Below, one piece after another: positions 7,212 through 15,191 of a stretch of 61,910 nt of DNA (positions are counted from its first letter, which is position 1; every line of letters begins with the position of its first letter). Source of the stretch: Streptomyces lydicus (GTDB lineage Bacteria > Actinomycetota > Actinomycetes > Streptomycetales > Streptomycetaceae). The position numbers were made by a program, and so were the translations under genes. The notes under the pieces were generated by a model. It saw only the letters and a list, made by a program, of their open reading frames with translations. It ran no database searches and had not been told where the DNA came from. The stretch is from contig NZ_JNZA01000042.1 in the NCBI RefSeq assembly GCF_000717345.1, positions 1 through 61,910 of the forward strand, given 5' to 3'.

Positions 7212-7673
7212 CTATTCGGCGGCCTCTTCGGGCAGCTCGCCGACGCGGTTCTCCCACTTGGTGGAGAGCACGATCGTGGTGCGCGTACGGGAGACGCCCT
7301 TGGTGCCGGAGAGCCGGCGGATGGTGCGCTCCAGCCCGTCCACGTCGCCCACCCGGACCTTGAGCATGTACGAGTCGTCGCCGGCGATGAACCAGCAGTC
7401 CTCGATCTCGGCGAGGTCGCGCAGCCGGCGCGCGACGTCCTCGTGGTCGGCGGCGTCCGAGAGGGAGATGCCGACCAGTGCGGTGACACCGAGGCCGAGC
7501 GACGCGGCGTCGACGGTCGCGCGGTAGCCGGTGATCACGCCGGCCGCTTCGAGGCGGTTGATCCGGTCCGTGACGCTGGGCCCGGAGAGGCCGACGAGCC
7601 GGCCGAGCTCCGCGTACGAGGCCCGCCCGTTCTCGCGAAGTGCCTGGATGAGCTGCCTATCCACCGCGTCCAT
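7212..7673 (-). CDS. Lrp/AsnC family transcriptional regulator
   Basis: A 153-residue feast/famine regulator. The N-terminal helix-turn-helix (residues 1-50: MDAVDRQLIQALRENGRASY, then LVGLSGPSVTDRINRLEAAG) is followed by the RAM ligand-binding fold with ALVGISL and GDDSYMLKVRV. Such proteins form octamers and sense amino acids or related metabolites. It lies between mqnE and the UbiX gene and is divergent from a 44-residue protein gene; the shared gap holds a near-palindrome that may be its autoregulatory site. Confidence 0.95.
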   Translation of the reverse strand: MDAVDRQLIQALRENGRASYAELGRLVGLSGPSVTDRINRLEAAGVITGYRATVDAASLGLGVTALVGISLSDAADHEDVARRLRDLAEIEDCWFIAGDDSYMLKVRVGDVDGLERTIRRLSGTKGVSRTRTTIVLSTKWENRVGELPEEAAE

Positions 7674-7708
7674 GCCCTCAAGCCTTCCAATCTTTACGCA
7701 TTTTCGGG

Positions 7709-7722
7709 TTCTGCATGTAGAA
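7709..7722. promoter_or_regulatory. Candidate Lrp/AsnC operator
   Basis: TTCTGCATGTAGAA is palindromic at 12 of 14 positions and lies in the AT-rich divergent gap between the Lrp gene and the small gene at 7795. A second weaker inverted repeat, CAGGG-n6-CCCTG, is at about 7734-7750. Regulation of both flanking genes by the Lrp protein is inferred. Confidence 0.45.
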
Positions 7723-7794
7723 TCTAAGGCATACAGGGCCTAGACCCTGCGAATCTTTCAAGCGATCAAAGACGATCTCACAGGAGTTGTCACC

Positions 7795-7929
7795 GTGTAC
7801 TCGATCGAGATGGCCTACGCCCGCATGCGCGAGCTGCAGGACCAGGCCAATCGTTCACGTGTCCACAAGCTCGCCGCCGAGCCGCGGGCCCGGCGCCGCT
7901 TCGGCCGCGCCACCGCGAAGAAGCGCTAA
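7795..7929 (+). CDS. Small basic protein, 44 residues, conserved type
   Basis: GTG 7795 has a clear AGGAG eight bases upstream and opens a frame of 44 codons ending in TAA. The product begins VYSIEMAYARMRELQDQANR and ends in a strongly basic tail (RARRRFGRATAKKR); the first half would be an amphipathic helix. The codon use is typical of Streptomyces genes (G/C in third positions), and I believe similar short proteins are common next to this regulator in streptomycetes. The function is unknown; the basic tail could bind nucleic acid or ribosomes. Its stop overlaps the end of the convergent UbiX gene by four bases. Confidence 0.75.
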   Translation: MYSIEMAYARMRELQDQANRSRVHKLAAEPRARRRFGRATAKKR

Positions 7930-8651
7930 GGAGCGTCCGGGGCCTCCTCGTTCCTGGAGCCTCCCCGGAGCTCCCCCTCCCAGCGCCGGTACAACCCGTG
8001 CGGCACCTCGGCCGCATCGAGCACCCGGCCCGCGACGAAGTCCACCAGATCCTGGATGTGCGTCGCCCCCGCATAGAACGCCGGAGAGGCGGGCAGCACC
8101 ACGGCGCCCGCCTCGTCCAGCGCCACCAGATGCTTCAGCGTCGGCCCGTTCAGCGGCGTCTCACGCACCGCGACCACCAGCCGCCGGCGCTCCTTGAGCG
8201 TCACGCTCGCCACCCGCTGCAGCAGATCCTTCGACAGCCCGAGCGCCACCCCGGCCACACACGCCGTACTCGCCGGGACGATCAGCATCCCCTTCACCGG
8301 ATACGAGCCCGACGACGGCCCCGCCGCCAGATCACCGGCGGCCCAGTAGCGCACCTGCGCCAGCTCCGCCTCCGTCACCGGAAACGTCGCGGGCTTCCCG
8401 TCCGCCCCGCGCGCCAGCCACTCCCGCAGGTCGGCACGCCAGTGCGCGTCCCGGAACGCGATCCCGGTCTCGTCCAGCAACGTCAGTCGCGACGCCCGGC
8501 TCACGATCAGGTCCACCGCCTCCCCGGCGGCGAGCAGCCCGCGCACCACGGAAGCCGCGTACGGCGTCCCGGACGCGCCGGAGATCCCCACGACCCACGG
8601 ACGGCGCCGTCCGGAGTCCTGCTTGCTGGTGTCGATGTGCGGCGGCTCCAC
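7926..8651 (-). CDS. ubiX: UbiX-like flavin prenyltransferase
   Basis: A 241-residue member of the UbiX/Pad1 family, which joins dimethylallyl phosphate to FMN to make the prenylated flavin cofactor needed by UbiD decarboxylases. The FMN-binding loop WVVGISGASGTPYA is at about residues 19-32, and the PVKGMLIVPASTACVAGVALG and RRLVVAVRETPLN stretches are diagnostic. A UbiD-family decarboxylase lies 2 kb away, so this enzyme very probably supplies its cofactor in the late menaquinone pathway. It starts with GTG; the N-terminal 15 residues are polar and not conserved in the family. Confidence 0.93.
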   Translation of the reverse strand: MEPPHIDTSKQDSGRRRPWVVGISGASGTPYAASVVRGLLAAGEAVDLIVSRASRLTLLDETGIAFRDAHWRADLREWLARGADGKPATFPVTEAELAQVRYWAAGDLAAGPSSGSYPVKGMLIVPASTACVAGVALGLSKDLLQRVASVTLKERRRLVVAVRETPLNGPTLKHLVALDEAGAVVLPASPAFYAGATHIQDLVDFVAGRVLDAAEVPHGLYRRWEGELRGGSRNEEAPDAP

Positions 8652-8737
8652 GCATCGAGCCTATCCGGCGGAACCACGGACCCCGTCACGGCCGTTCTTA
8701 CCTGTGCGCCCTCCCCGGGCCCGCCGGGGGACGACAG

Positions 8738-8777
8738 GTCCCGCCGGGTCCCGCCGGGTCCCGCCGGGTCCCGCCGG
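8738..8777. repeat. Four 10-base tandem repeats before the rhomboid gene
   Basis: GTCCCGCCGG is repeated four times (8738-8777) at helical spacing in the gap between the divergent UbiX and rhomboid genes, followed by degenerate copies to about 8800. It may be replication slippage or part of the promoter. Confidence 0.85.
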
Positions 8778-8835
8778 GGGACGCCGGGCCCCGCCGAGGG
8801 GCGCCCGGGGCGAAGGACGGGAAGGACGGCCGGAG

Positions 8836-9456
8836 ATGGCAGGACGCACGACACGACGCGCAGGACCCGCGATCTGCCTGATGCTGGGCTGGGTCGCCCT
8901 GCTCTGGCTGCTGGAGGGCGTCGACGTCGTCACCGGGGGCGCGCTGGACACCTTCGGCATACAGCCCCGCGAGCCCGCCGAACTCGTCGACGTCGTCCCC
9001 GCGGCCTTCATGCACTTCGGGTTCGGCCATCTGGCCGCCAACACCCTGCCGCTGCTGGTGCTCGGCTTCGTCGCCGCACTGCGCAGCGGGCTGCGCCGCT
9101 TCGTCGCCGTCGCCCTGCTGGTCATCCTCACCAGCGGCCTGGGCGTCTGGCTGACCGCCGCCACGCACAGCAACACCGCGGGCGCCTCCGGCGTCGTCTT
9201 CGGGCTCTTCGGCTACCTCCTGGTCCGCGGCTTCATCGAACGCAAACCCCTCGACATCGCCATCGGCCTGGCCGTCGGCCTGCTCTACGGCTCCATCCTG
9301 TGGGGCGCCCTCCCGACCACCAGCGGCATCAGCTGGCAGGCCCACCTCTTCGGCCTGGCGGGCGGAGTCCTGGCCGCCTTCCTCTTCCGGGAGCGCCGGC
9401 CCCGCCCCGGAACCCCGACCCCGACCAACCTGCAAGGAATTGATTACGCTCCGTAA
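8836..9456 (+). CDS. Rhomboid family intramembrane serine protease
   Basis: A 206-residue membrane protein with six predicted transmembrane helices. The rhomboid catalytic dyad is visible: Ser119 in GASGVVFG and His170 in WQAHLFG. The HLAANTLPL motif (His65, Asn69) completes the oxyanion site. It would cleave membrane-anchored substrates within the lipid bilayer. The ATG at 8836 is preceded by CGGAG. The substrate is unknown; its position between menaquinone genes is notable but may be chance. The last codons overlap a perfect 7-3-7 palindrome. Confidence 0.92.
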   Translation: MAGRTTRRAGPAICLMLGWVALLWLLEGVDVVTGGALDTFGIQPREPAELVDVVPAAFMHFGFGHLAANTLPLLVLGFVAALRSGLRRFVAVALLVILTSGLGVWLTAATHSNTAGASGVVFGLFGYLLVRGFIERKPLDIAIGLAVGLLYGSILWGALPTTSGISWQAHLFGLAGGVLAAFLFRERRPRPGTPTPTNLQGIDYAP

Positions 9457-9458
9457 TC
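9442..9458. promoter_or_regulatory. Perfect 7-3-7 palindrome at the end of the rhomboid gene
   Basis: GATTACG-CTC-CGTAATC is a perfect inverted repeat that spans the rhomboid stop codon. It is operator-like in size. It could belong to a transcript starting here, but no downstream gene on this strand is credible. Confidence 0.4.
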
Positions 9459-9813
9459 GTTGCCGGAACAAGGAGGCAGCAGGGGCGAGGCAAGGCAGAC
9501 AAGCGGAACAAGGCAGACGGGAGCGAGGCAGCAAAGGTAGGAACGAGGCAGGCAGGAAGGGTAGGAGCGAAGCAGGCGAGAGCGAGTCAGGAGACCGACG
9601 GGGGCGCCCCCGCACCCACAGAGCCCAGCCCGCGGCCCCCCACACCCGCAAGCCTCAGACCGACTGCCGCACCCGCGTAGCCCAGCCCGCCGGCCCCAAC
9701 CCGCAAGCCTCAGGCCGACAGCCCACCCCCGCAGCACTGGGCTGATCAGGCCGACAGCCCACCCCCGCCGCACCGGGCTGCTCAGACCGCCGGCCCGCCC
9801 CGCCGCACTGGGC
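9459..9813. repeat. Gene-free repeat tract with strong strand asymmetry
   Basis: Bases 9459-9600 are strongly purine-rich on the + strand, with degenerate repeats such as GAGGCA, AAGGCAGAC and GGTAGGA. Bases 9600-9813 are C-rich, with repeated blocks: CGCAAGCCTCAGRCCGAC twice, and CAGCCCACCCCCGC followed by GCACYGGGCTG two or three times. Open frames here (Arg- or Gly/Leu-rich) have no ribosome binding site and are rejected. The tract follows the rhomboid gene and the end of mqnP, and may act in termination. Confidence 0.6.
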
Positions 9814-10716
9814 TCAGACCGACAGTCCCCGCACCAGCAGATCCAGCAGGGCGCAGACGAAGAGTGCGATCCCGATGAAGCCGTTGACCTGGAAGAACGC
9901 GCGGTTGAGGCGGGTCAGGTCGTGCGGCTTGACGATCGTGTGCTCGTAGCCGAACGCCGCTGCCACGATCAGCAGGCCCAGCCAGAAGAACGCGCCCGCG
10001 CCGGTCGCCAGGGCGTACCAGACGAACAGCGCCGTCGTGACGAGGTGACAGCCGCGCGCGCCCCAGATCGCGGCCGGGATGCCGAAGCGGGCCGGGACCG
10101 ACCGGACGCCGATCTCGCGGTCGGTGTCCACGTCCTGGCAGGCGTAGATCAGGTCGAAGCCGCCGATCCAGATGCCGACCGCGAGGCCGAGGATCACCGC
10201 CTCCCAGGACCAGGACCCGGTGATCGCGATCCACGCGCCGATCGGGCCCATGGCTTGGGCGAGGCCGAGGATCGCCTGCGGGAAGTTGGTGAACCGCTTG
10301 CCGTACGGATAGACCACCATCGGCACCACGGCGACGGGCGCGAGCGCCAGGCACAGCGGGTTGAGCAGGGCCGCCGCGCCGAGGAAGACGACCAGGGCGA
10401 TCAGCGCGCCCGTCCAGGCGGACTTCACCGACACCGCGCCGGTGACCAGTTCGCGGTGCGCGGTGCGCGGGTTGCGGGCGTCGACCTCGCGGTCGATGAT
10501 CCGGTTCGCGGCCATCGCGAAGGTGCGCAGGCCGACCATGCAGACGGTGACGAGGAGCAGCAGGAGCCAGTCGATGCGCCGGTCCCGCTGGTACATCGCG
10601 GTCAGCGAGGCGATGTAGGCGAAGGGCAGGGCGAAGACGGAGTGCTCGATCATCACCAGGCGCAGGAACGCCTTGGTGCGTCCGGGCTGCGGGATCGCTG
10701 CGGATGCGCTGGTCAC
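9814..10716 (-). CDS. mqnP: UbiA family prenyltransferase MqnP
   Basis: A 300-residue polytopic prenyltransferase that attaches the polyprenyl chain to the naphthoate ring in the futalosine menaquinone pathway. Both Asp-rich Mg2+-diphosphate motifs are visible: NRIIDREVD (residues 71-79) and QDVDTDREIG. About eight to nine membrane helices follow the UbiA pattern. The GTG start at 10716 overlaps the stop of the UbiD gene (GTGA), which implies translational coupling. A longer frame upstream to 10824 runs inside the UbiD gene and is rejected. Confidence 0.93.
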   Translation of the reverse strand: MTSASAAIPQPGRTKAFLRLVMIEHSVFALPFAYIASLTAMYQRDRRIDWLLLLLVTVCMVGLRTFAMAANRIIDREVDARNPRTAHRELVTGAVSVKSAWTGALIALVVFLGAAALLNPLCLALAPVAVVPMVVYPYGKRFTNFPQAILGLAQAMGPIGAWIAITGSWSWEAVILGLAVGIWIGGFDLIYACQDVDTDREIGVRSVPARFGIPAAIWGARGCHLVTTALFVWYALATGAGAFFWLGLLIVAAAFGYEHTIVKPHDLTRLNRAFFQVNGFIGIALFVCALLDLLVRGLSV

Positions 10717-12173
10717 GAGAGTCCGTACTCCTTCCAGCGGCGGTCCACGAGGGCCGCCGTGCGCGGGTCGGACTCGACCATGTCCGGCCAGCCCCCGTCC
10801 CTCGTGTAGCCCTCCTCGGGCCACTTCCTCGTTGCGTCGATGCCCGCCTTGCCGCCCCAGAACTGCTGGTAGGAGGCGTGGTCGAGGTGGTCGACGGGGC
10901 CCTCGACGACGGTCAGGTCGCGGGCGTAGTCGGTGTTGCCGAGCGCGCGCCAGGAGACCTCGTGGAGGTTGTGGACGTCGCAGTCGGCGTCCACCACCAC
11001 GATCAGTTTGGTCAGCGACATCATGTGGGCGCCCCAGATGGCGTGCATGACCTTCTGGGCGTGCTTGGGGTACTTCTTGTCGATCGAGACGATCGCGCAG
11101 TTGTGGAAGCCGCCGGACTCGGGCAGGTGGTAGTCCACGATGTCCGGGACGATGATCTTGAGGAGCGGGAGGAAGAACCGCTCCGTCGCGCGGCCCAGCG
11201 GGCCGTCCTCGGTCGGCGGGCGGCCGACGACGATCGACTGGAGCAGCGGCCGCTTGCGCATCGTCACGCAGTCGATGGTCAGCGCCGGGAAGGGCTCCTG
11301 CGGGGTGTAGAAGCCGGTGTGGTCGCCGAACGGGCCCTCCGGCAGCATCTCGCCGGGCTCCAGCCAGCCCTCGATCACGACCTCGGCGTGCGCCGGGACC
11401 TGGAGCGGGACGGTCTTGCAGTCGACCATCTCGATCCGCTTGCCCTGGAGGAAGCCGGCGAAGAGGTATTCGTCGATGTCGCCGGGGAGCGGGGCGGTGG
11501 AGGCGTAGGTGACGGCCGGGGGGCAGCCGAAGGCGATGGCGACCGGCAGCTTCTCCCCGCGTTTGGCGGCGACCTGGTAGTGGTTGCGGCTGTCCTTGTG
11601 GATCTGCCAGTGCATGCCGATGGTGCGCTTGTCGTGGCGCTGCAGGCGGTACAGGCCGAGGTTGCGTACGCCGGTCTCGGGGTGCTTGGTGTGCGTCAGC
11701 CCGAGGTTGAAGAAGGAGCCGCCGTCCTTGGGCCAGGTGAACAGCGCGGGGAGCTGGTCCAGGTCGACGTCGTCGCCCGTGAGCACGACCTCCTGGACGG
11801 GTGCGCTCTCGCCCTTGACCTTCTTCGGCGGTACGTGCGTCATGCCGGCGAGCTTGCCGAACGCCTCGCGGATGCCGACGAAGCCGTGCGGCAGCTCGGG
11901 CTTGAGCAGGCCGCCGATCTTGCCGCTGATGTCCTCGTACGCCTTCAGGCCCAGGGCTTTGAGCAGCCGGCGGTCGGTCCCGTAGACGTTCATGGCGAGC
12001 GGCATCGCCGAGCCCTTGACGTTCTCGAAGAGCAGGGCCGGCCCGCCGGACTTCTGCACCCGGTCCACGATCTCGCCGACTTCCAGATACGGGTCGACCT
12101 CGGCCTTGATGCGCTTGAGGTCGCCTTCCCGCTCAAGTGCACGCAGGAACGAGCGGAGATCGTCATAAGCCAT
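10713..12173 (-). CDS. ubiD: Menaquinone biosynthesis decarboxylase, UbiD family
   Basis: A 486-residue prenyl-FMN-dependent decarboxylase of the UbiD family that removes the ring carboxyl group late in the futalosine pathway. Typical segments are MAYDDLRSFLRALEREGDLKR at the N terminus, the NLGLYRLQRHDKRTIGMHWQ substrate/cofactor region, EGPFGDHTGFY and the C-terminal KAGIDATRKW. Length matches the family (480-500). It heads a two-gene unit with mqnP, with a 4-base overlap, and depends on the UbiX-like enzyme encoded at 7926-8651 for cofactor. Confidence 0.93.
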   Translation of the reverse strand: MAYDDLRSFLRALEREGDLKRIKAEVDPYLEVGEIVDRVQKSGGPALLFENVKGSAMPLAMNVYGTDRRLLKALGLKAYEDISGKIGGLLKPELPHGFVGIREAFGKLAGMTHVPPKKVKGESAPVQEVVLTGDDVDLDQLPALFTWPKDGGSFFNLGLTHTKHPETGVRNLGLYRLQRHDKRTIGMHWQIHKDSRNHYQVAAKRGEKLPVAIAFGCPPAVTYASTAPLPGDIDEYLFAGFLQGKRIEMVDCKTVPLQVPAHAEVVIEGWLEPGEMLPEGPFGDHTGFYTPQEPFPALTIDCVTMRKRPLLQSIVVGRPPTEDGPLGRATERFFLPLLKIIVPDIVDYHLPESGGFHNCAIVSIDKKYPKHAQKVMHAIWGAHMMSLTKLIVVVDADCDVHNLHEVSWRALGNTDYARDLTVVEGPVDHLDHASYQQFWGGKAGIDATRKWPEEGYTRDGGWPDMVESDPRTAALVDRRWKEYGLS

Positions 12174-12262
12174 GCGTTCCAGTATCGGGTACGCACTACC
12201 CTGGGCGGGTCACCGGGCCCCGTCGCGAGGCCCGCCGTCGCGCACAGGGGGCCCGTTCCGCA

Positions 12263-12685
12263 ATGCTCAGGTATCTGCCGTTCCTACTGGTGCTGGCACT
12301 GTGGATCTACGCGTTCATCGACTGCCTGAACACCCCCGAATCGCAGGTGCGCGGCCTGCCGAAGGTCATCTGGGTGATCGTCATCCTGCTCTTCGGCGAG
12401 GTGCTGATCGGTCCGGTCGCATGGCTGGTGGCGGGCAAGCACCGGCACCCGGTGGCGGGCGGCGGCTCCACCCCGTCGGAGTGGCACCGCAGCCACAGCA
12501 CGGCGAAGTGGGTCGCGCCGGACGACAATCCGGAGTTCCTGCGTTCCCTCAAGGAGGAGAACAAGAAGGACGAGGCCCTGCTGAAGGACTGGGAGGCCGA
12601 TCTGCGGCGCCGCGAGGAGGAGCTGCGACGCAAGCAGGGTGAGGTCTCGAACGGCCCGGACGACACCCCGCCGGCCAAGGGCTGA
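12263..12685 (+). CDS. PLD nuclease N-terminal domain (PLDc_N) membrane protein
   Basis: A 140-residue protein with two N-terminal membrane helices in the PLDc_N arrangement: LPFLLVLALWIYAFIDCL, then RGLPKVIWVIVILLFGEVLIGPVAWLVAG. These are followed by a cytoplasmic, charged, probably coiled-coil tail (SLKEENKKDEALLKDWEADLRRREEELRRKQ). The catalytic phospholipase D domain of larger relatives is absent. The function is unknown; this short form is common in actinobacteria. It starts at an ATG 90 bases from the divergent UbiD start. Confidence 0.85.
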   Translation: MLRYLPFLLVLALWIYAFIDCLNTPESQVRGLPKVIWVIVILLFGEVLIGPVAWLVAGKHRHPVAGGGSTPSEWHRSHSTAKWVAPDDNPEFLRSLKEENKKDEALLKDWEADLRRREEELRRKQGEVSNGPDDTPPAKG

Positions 12686-12713
12686 GACGGGCGGCAGCGC
12701 GTACGGTGCTCCC

Positions 12714-13256
12714 ATGGACCGTACGCAGGACTGGGGACAGGACCGCGACGAGGTGCGGCTGCACGGCGGCGACGGCCACAGGGATCCGGCCGGGCATCCC
12801 CTTCATCTCCAGGAGCAGGCGCGCGCCATGCTGGCGACGGCCGTCGCCGAGGCCCGCGCAGGTCTGGCGGAGGGCGGCATCCCGATCGGTGCGGCGCTGT
12901 ACGGGCCGGACGGCGCGCTGCTCGGCCGTGGCCGCAACCGCCGGGTCCAGGACGGCGATCCGTCGATGCACGCGGAGACGGCGGCGTTCCGCGCGGCCGG
13001 CCGGCAGCACAGTTACCGCGGTACGACGATGGTGACGACGCTGTCGCCCTGCTGGTACTGCAGTGGTCTGGTGCGCCAGTTCGGCATTTCGCGGGTGGTG
13101 ATCGGCGAGGCCCGTACCTTCCACGGCGGACACGACTGGCTGGCCCGGCACGGGGTGCGGATCGTGCTGCTGGACGACGCCGACTGCGCGGCGATGATGC
13201 GGGACTTCATCGGCGCGTACCCGGCCCTGTGGCACGAGGACATCGGCGACGAGTGA
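12714..13256 (+). CDS. Nucleoside/cytosine deaminase-like zinc hydrolase
   Basis: A 180-residue member of the cytidine deaminase-like fold. The zinc site is complete: His86-Ala-Glu88 (MHAETAAF) and Cys113-Trp-Tyr-Cys116 (SPCWYCSG). The order and the SMHAE context resemble yeast-type cytosine deaminases and guanine/nucleoside deaminases. The first 30 residues are not part of the fold, so translation could start later. It lies 28 bases after the PLDc_N gene. The substrate is not certain. Confidence 0.85.
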   Translation: MDRTQDWGQDRDEVRLHGGDGHRDPAGHPLHLQEQARAMLATAVAEARAGLAEGGIPIGAALYGPDGALLGRGRNRRVQDGDPSMHAETAAFRAAGRQHSYRGTTMVTTLSPCWYCSGLVRQFGISRVVIGEARTFHGGHDWLARHGVRIVLLDDADCAAMMRDFIGAYPALWHEDIGDE

Positions 13257-13282
13257 GCCGTACGGCCCAGTCCGGAGCGGGC

Positions 13283-13540
13283 ATGTCCCCGGCGCTTGAG
13301 CCCCATACCGTCATCCTGGCGGGCGTGGCGCACAACAACCCGCACTACGACCCGGGCTGGTCGGGTTTCTTCCTCGCGCTGGTGGTGATCGCAGGGTGCC
13401 TGATCGTCCTCGCCGGTCTGGCGGTGACGATCGCTCTCTTGCGCGTCGAAGGACGGAAACTCTGGGGCCACTACGTGATCGGCCCGGCGATCCTGGTCAT
13501 CGGCCTCGCCACGGCCGCTGTCGGGTTCCAGCTGCTGTAG
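13283..13540 (+). CDS. Small two-helix membrane protein
   Basis: An 85-residue protein. A short N-terminal segment with NNPHYDPGW precedes two hydrophobic helices (GFFLALVVIAGCLIVLAGLAV and HYVIGPAILVIGLATAAVGF). The ATG at 13283 has GGAG five bases upstream; an in-frame GTG at 13253 overlapping the deaminase stop is possible. I do not recognise the family. It follows the deaminase by 26 bases and may be co-transcribed. Confidence 0.65.
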   Translation: MSPALEPHTVILAGVAHNNPHYDPGWSGFFLALVVIAGCLIVLAGLAVTIALLRVEGRKLWGHYVIGPAILVIGLATAAVGFQLL

Positions 13541-13861
13541 CCCGGAGCGGAAGGGCCACGGTCGAGGCCGGCGGAGGCGTCGGCGGGACGCTCCCGCGGG
13601 CAATCCTTCGCAGCGCCGGCACGCGGTGAAGCAGGTATCCGGCACCTGAGAGGGAGACGCCCAGGGGGCATTCGGAAGCTATTGCCACTCAATAGGCGCT
13701 TCAGCACGCTCCCGGTATGGCCGGTAACGATGACTACGGCCACACATTCCGGCAAGAAGCACGGCCCGCTGCCAATACCCTCTTCCGCACGCTGTCCGTT
13801 GCCGTAAGCGTGATAAGGGCGTTCCCTACAAAATCATCCCCAAGGGATAGGAGATAGAAAT
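13541..13861. other. 321-base gap without a recognisable gene
   Basis: GC content appears to fall along this gap from the flanking core genes towards the hypothetical gene at 13862, suggesting the edge of acquired DNA. I see no terminator, repeat or short gene. The end of the gap carries an AAGGGATAGGAG ribosome binding site for the next gene. Confidence 0.6.
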
Positions 13862-14299
13862 ATGTCCAGGCGTGCAGATATCGACTTCACTTTTCAGGAT
13901 CCAATCACCGTTTCTGCCATGATGCGCGCACTTAGCCCTACGGGATGGAGCCCCGTAGAACCTCTCGGTGTTTCATTTTTCATTGAGGAAGACGGAGACA
14001 TTGACTGGGAGACAGGTGACGCGAAGGACGCGAACTTCATCGTTACCGCCCTGGACGCTCCAGAGAACACCGAGAAAGCCACAGGAGTGTCCCTCTACAA
14101 CGAGTCCACAGGCCGCGGTGGAACACTCCTCTTCTTTTCAGGGAGAACACAGGTTTCCTTCACGCCGTCGATCGACCGCAAGCCGCTCAATGAGGATCTC
14201 CCCAGGATGACCGACATTGCCTGGTATCTCAATCAGCTTGTTTTTCCGCTCGTCCACATCGGGCTTTCCGGCTACGAGGCCAGGGACCTTCTGGACTAA
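13862..14299 (+). CDS. Hypothetical protein of lower GC content
   Basis: A 145-residue soluble protein, rich in acidic residues (EEDGDIDWETGDAKDAN), with no signal peptide or membrane segment. I do not recognise the family. ATG 13862 has GGGATAGGAG just upstream. Codon use includes many A/T third positions, unlike neighbours, which suggests recent horizontal acquisition. Its size, acidity and position beside another unknown gene would fit an immunity-like protein, but no toxin partner is visible, so no function is claimed. Confidence 0.7.
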   Translation: MSRRADIDFTFQDPITVSAMMRALSPTGWSPVEPLGVSFFIEEDGDIDWETGDAKDANFIVTALDAPENTEKATGVSLYNESTGRGGTLLFFSGRTQVSFTPSIDRKPLNEDLPRMTDIAWYLNQLVFPLVHIGLSGYEARDLLD

Positions 14300-14522
14300 G
14301 AGAACAGTCATCGCGCCCTACATGGCGCTTGGCTCGTTGAGTCCGCCATGGGGAGTGGATGCAGGGGCGTACCGTTCCGCCGGCGAAGGTGCGGCCGCGG
14401 GGGCAGCGATGTGGCGGATACCAGCAGCGAAGCGGTATTCGCCACCATCACCTTCACGTAGGCCAATGCAGGTCCGCAGCCACTCCGTTGGGCAAGCCGG
14501 CCGAAGCGTGGATCATAGGGCC

Positions 14523-15191
14523 GTGACGAAGTCGACGAAGAAGGCAACTCCGGTCGAGAGGCGAGATTTTGAGCCAAGGCTCTCCGCCTACCAAAGGGGT
14601 GTACGAGAACGGCTCCTCGCTGCCCCCGTTGTGCCTGCACCCGAACCCTGGCAATCCGTGGTCTTTGCCCCCGTCGGCGGGCTCCTCGGAATCGGCTTCG
14701 CGTCGCATCCCGAGGACCGCCGCGATCTGGTGATGGTCGTCTCACGGGACGGTCACGGCCTCTTCGATGCCGTCACTGGGGAGAGGATCGCCAGGGACCG
14801 CGAAACCGACCCCGAGGATGAGACTCCCGACTGCACTCCAGACTTGTCCTGCCCCGGCCTGGGGCCGATCACCGGAAGCCGGGTACACATAGCAGGGCTC
14901 TTCGGCGGAGGACTCCACACCACCACCGCAGACGGTTGGTGTCTGGAGGTCGTCACCCCGGCGTGGCCGAATGATCGGGTCCTGCTCTCCCGTGACGGCG
15001 GGCTGCCTCACTCCGGTCCCCACGGCGAGCGGTGGTGGCACATCTTCCACTCGAACTACTCCGAATTCCGGGCGACCGGCTTCTCGCCGTCCGGGCAGAC
15101 CATCGCCGTCGCGACCAGCAGCGACATTTCACTGTGGAGACGCAGGACGGGTCACCGTACAGCCCCGGCTGGAGAAGGGTACGCAGGCTGA
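14523..15191 (+). CDS. Hypothetical protein with a WD-like C-terminal segment
   Basis: A 222-residue soluble protein starting at GTG (VTKSTKKATPVERRDFEPRL). Beta-rich segments such as SVVFAPVGGLLGIGFASHPE, LVMVVSRDGHGLFDAVTGE and GFSPSGQTIAVATSSDISLW resemble blades of a beta-propeller, but too few repeats are present for a whole propeller. The last 15 residues (TGHRTAPAGEGYAG) look unlike the rest, so the C terminus may be altered or truncated. I do not know a function. The 223 bases before it hold no gene. Confidence 0.6.
   Translation: MTKSTKKATPVERRDFEPRLSAYQRGVRERLLAAPVVPAPEPWQSVVFAPVGGLLGIGFASHPEDRRDLVMVVSRDGHGLFDAVTGERIARDRETDPEDETPDCTPDLSCPGLGPITGSRVHIAGLFGGGLHTTTADGWCLEVVTPAWPNDRVLLSRDGGLPHSGPHGERWWHIFHSNYSEFRATGFSPSGQTIAVATSSDISLWRRRTGHRTAPAGEGYAG

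Noticed and set aside
9440..9745. An Arg/Gly-rich open frame after the rhomboid gene
   Set aside because: It has no ribosome binding site, low complexity, and is explained by the purine-rich repeat tract.
13862..14299. Calling the acidic low-GC protein an immunity protein
   Set aside because: No toxin gene is adjacent and no family motif was recognised, so a function would be a guess.
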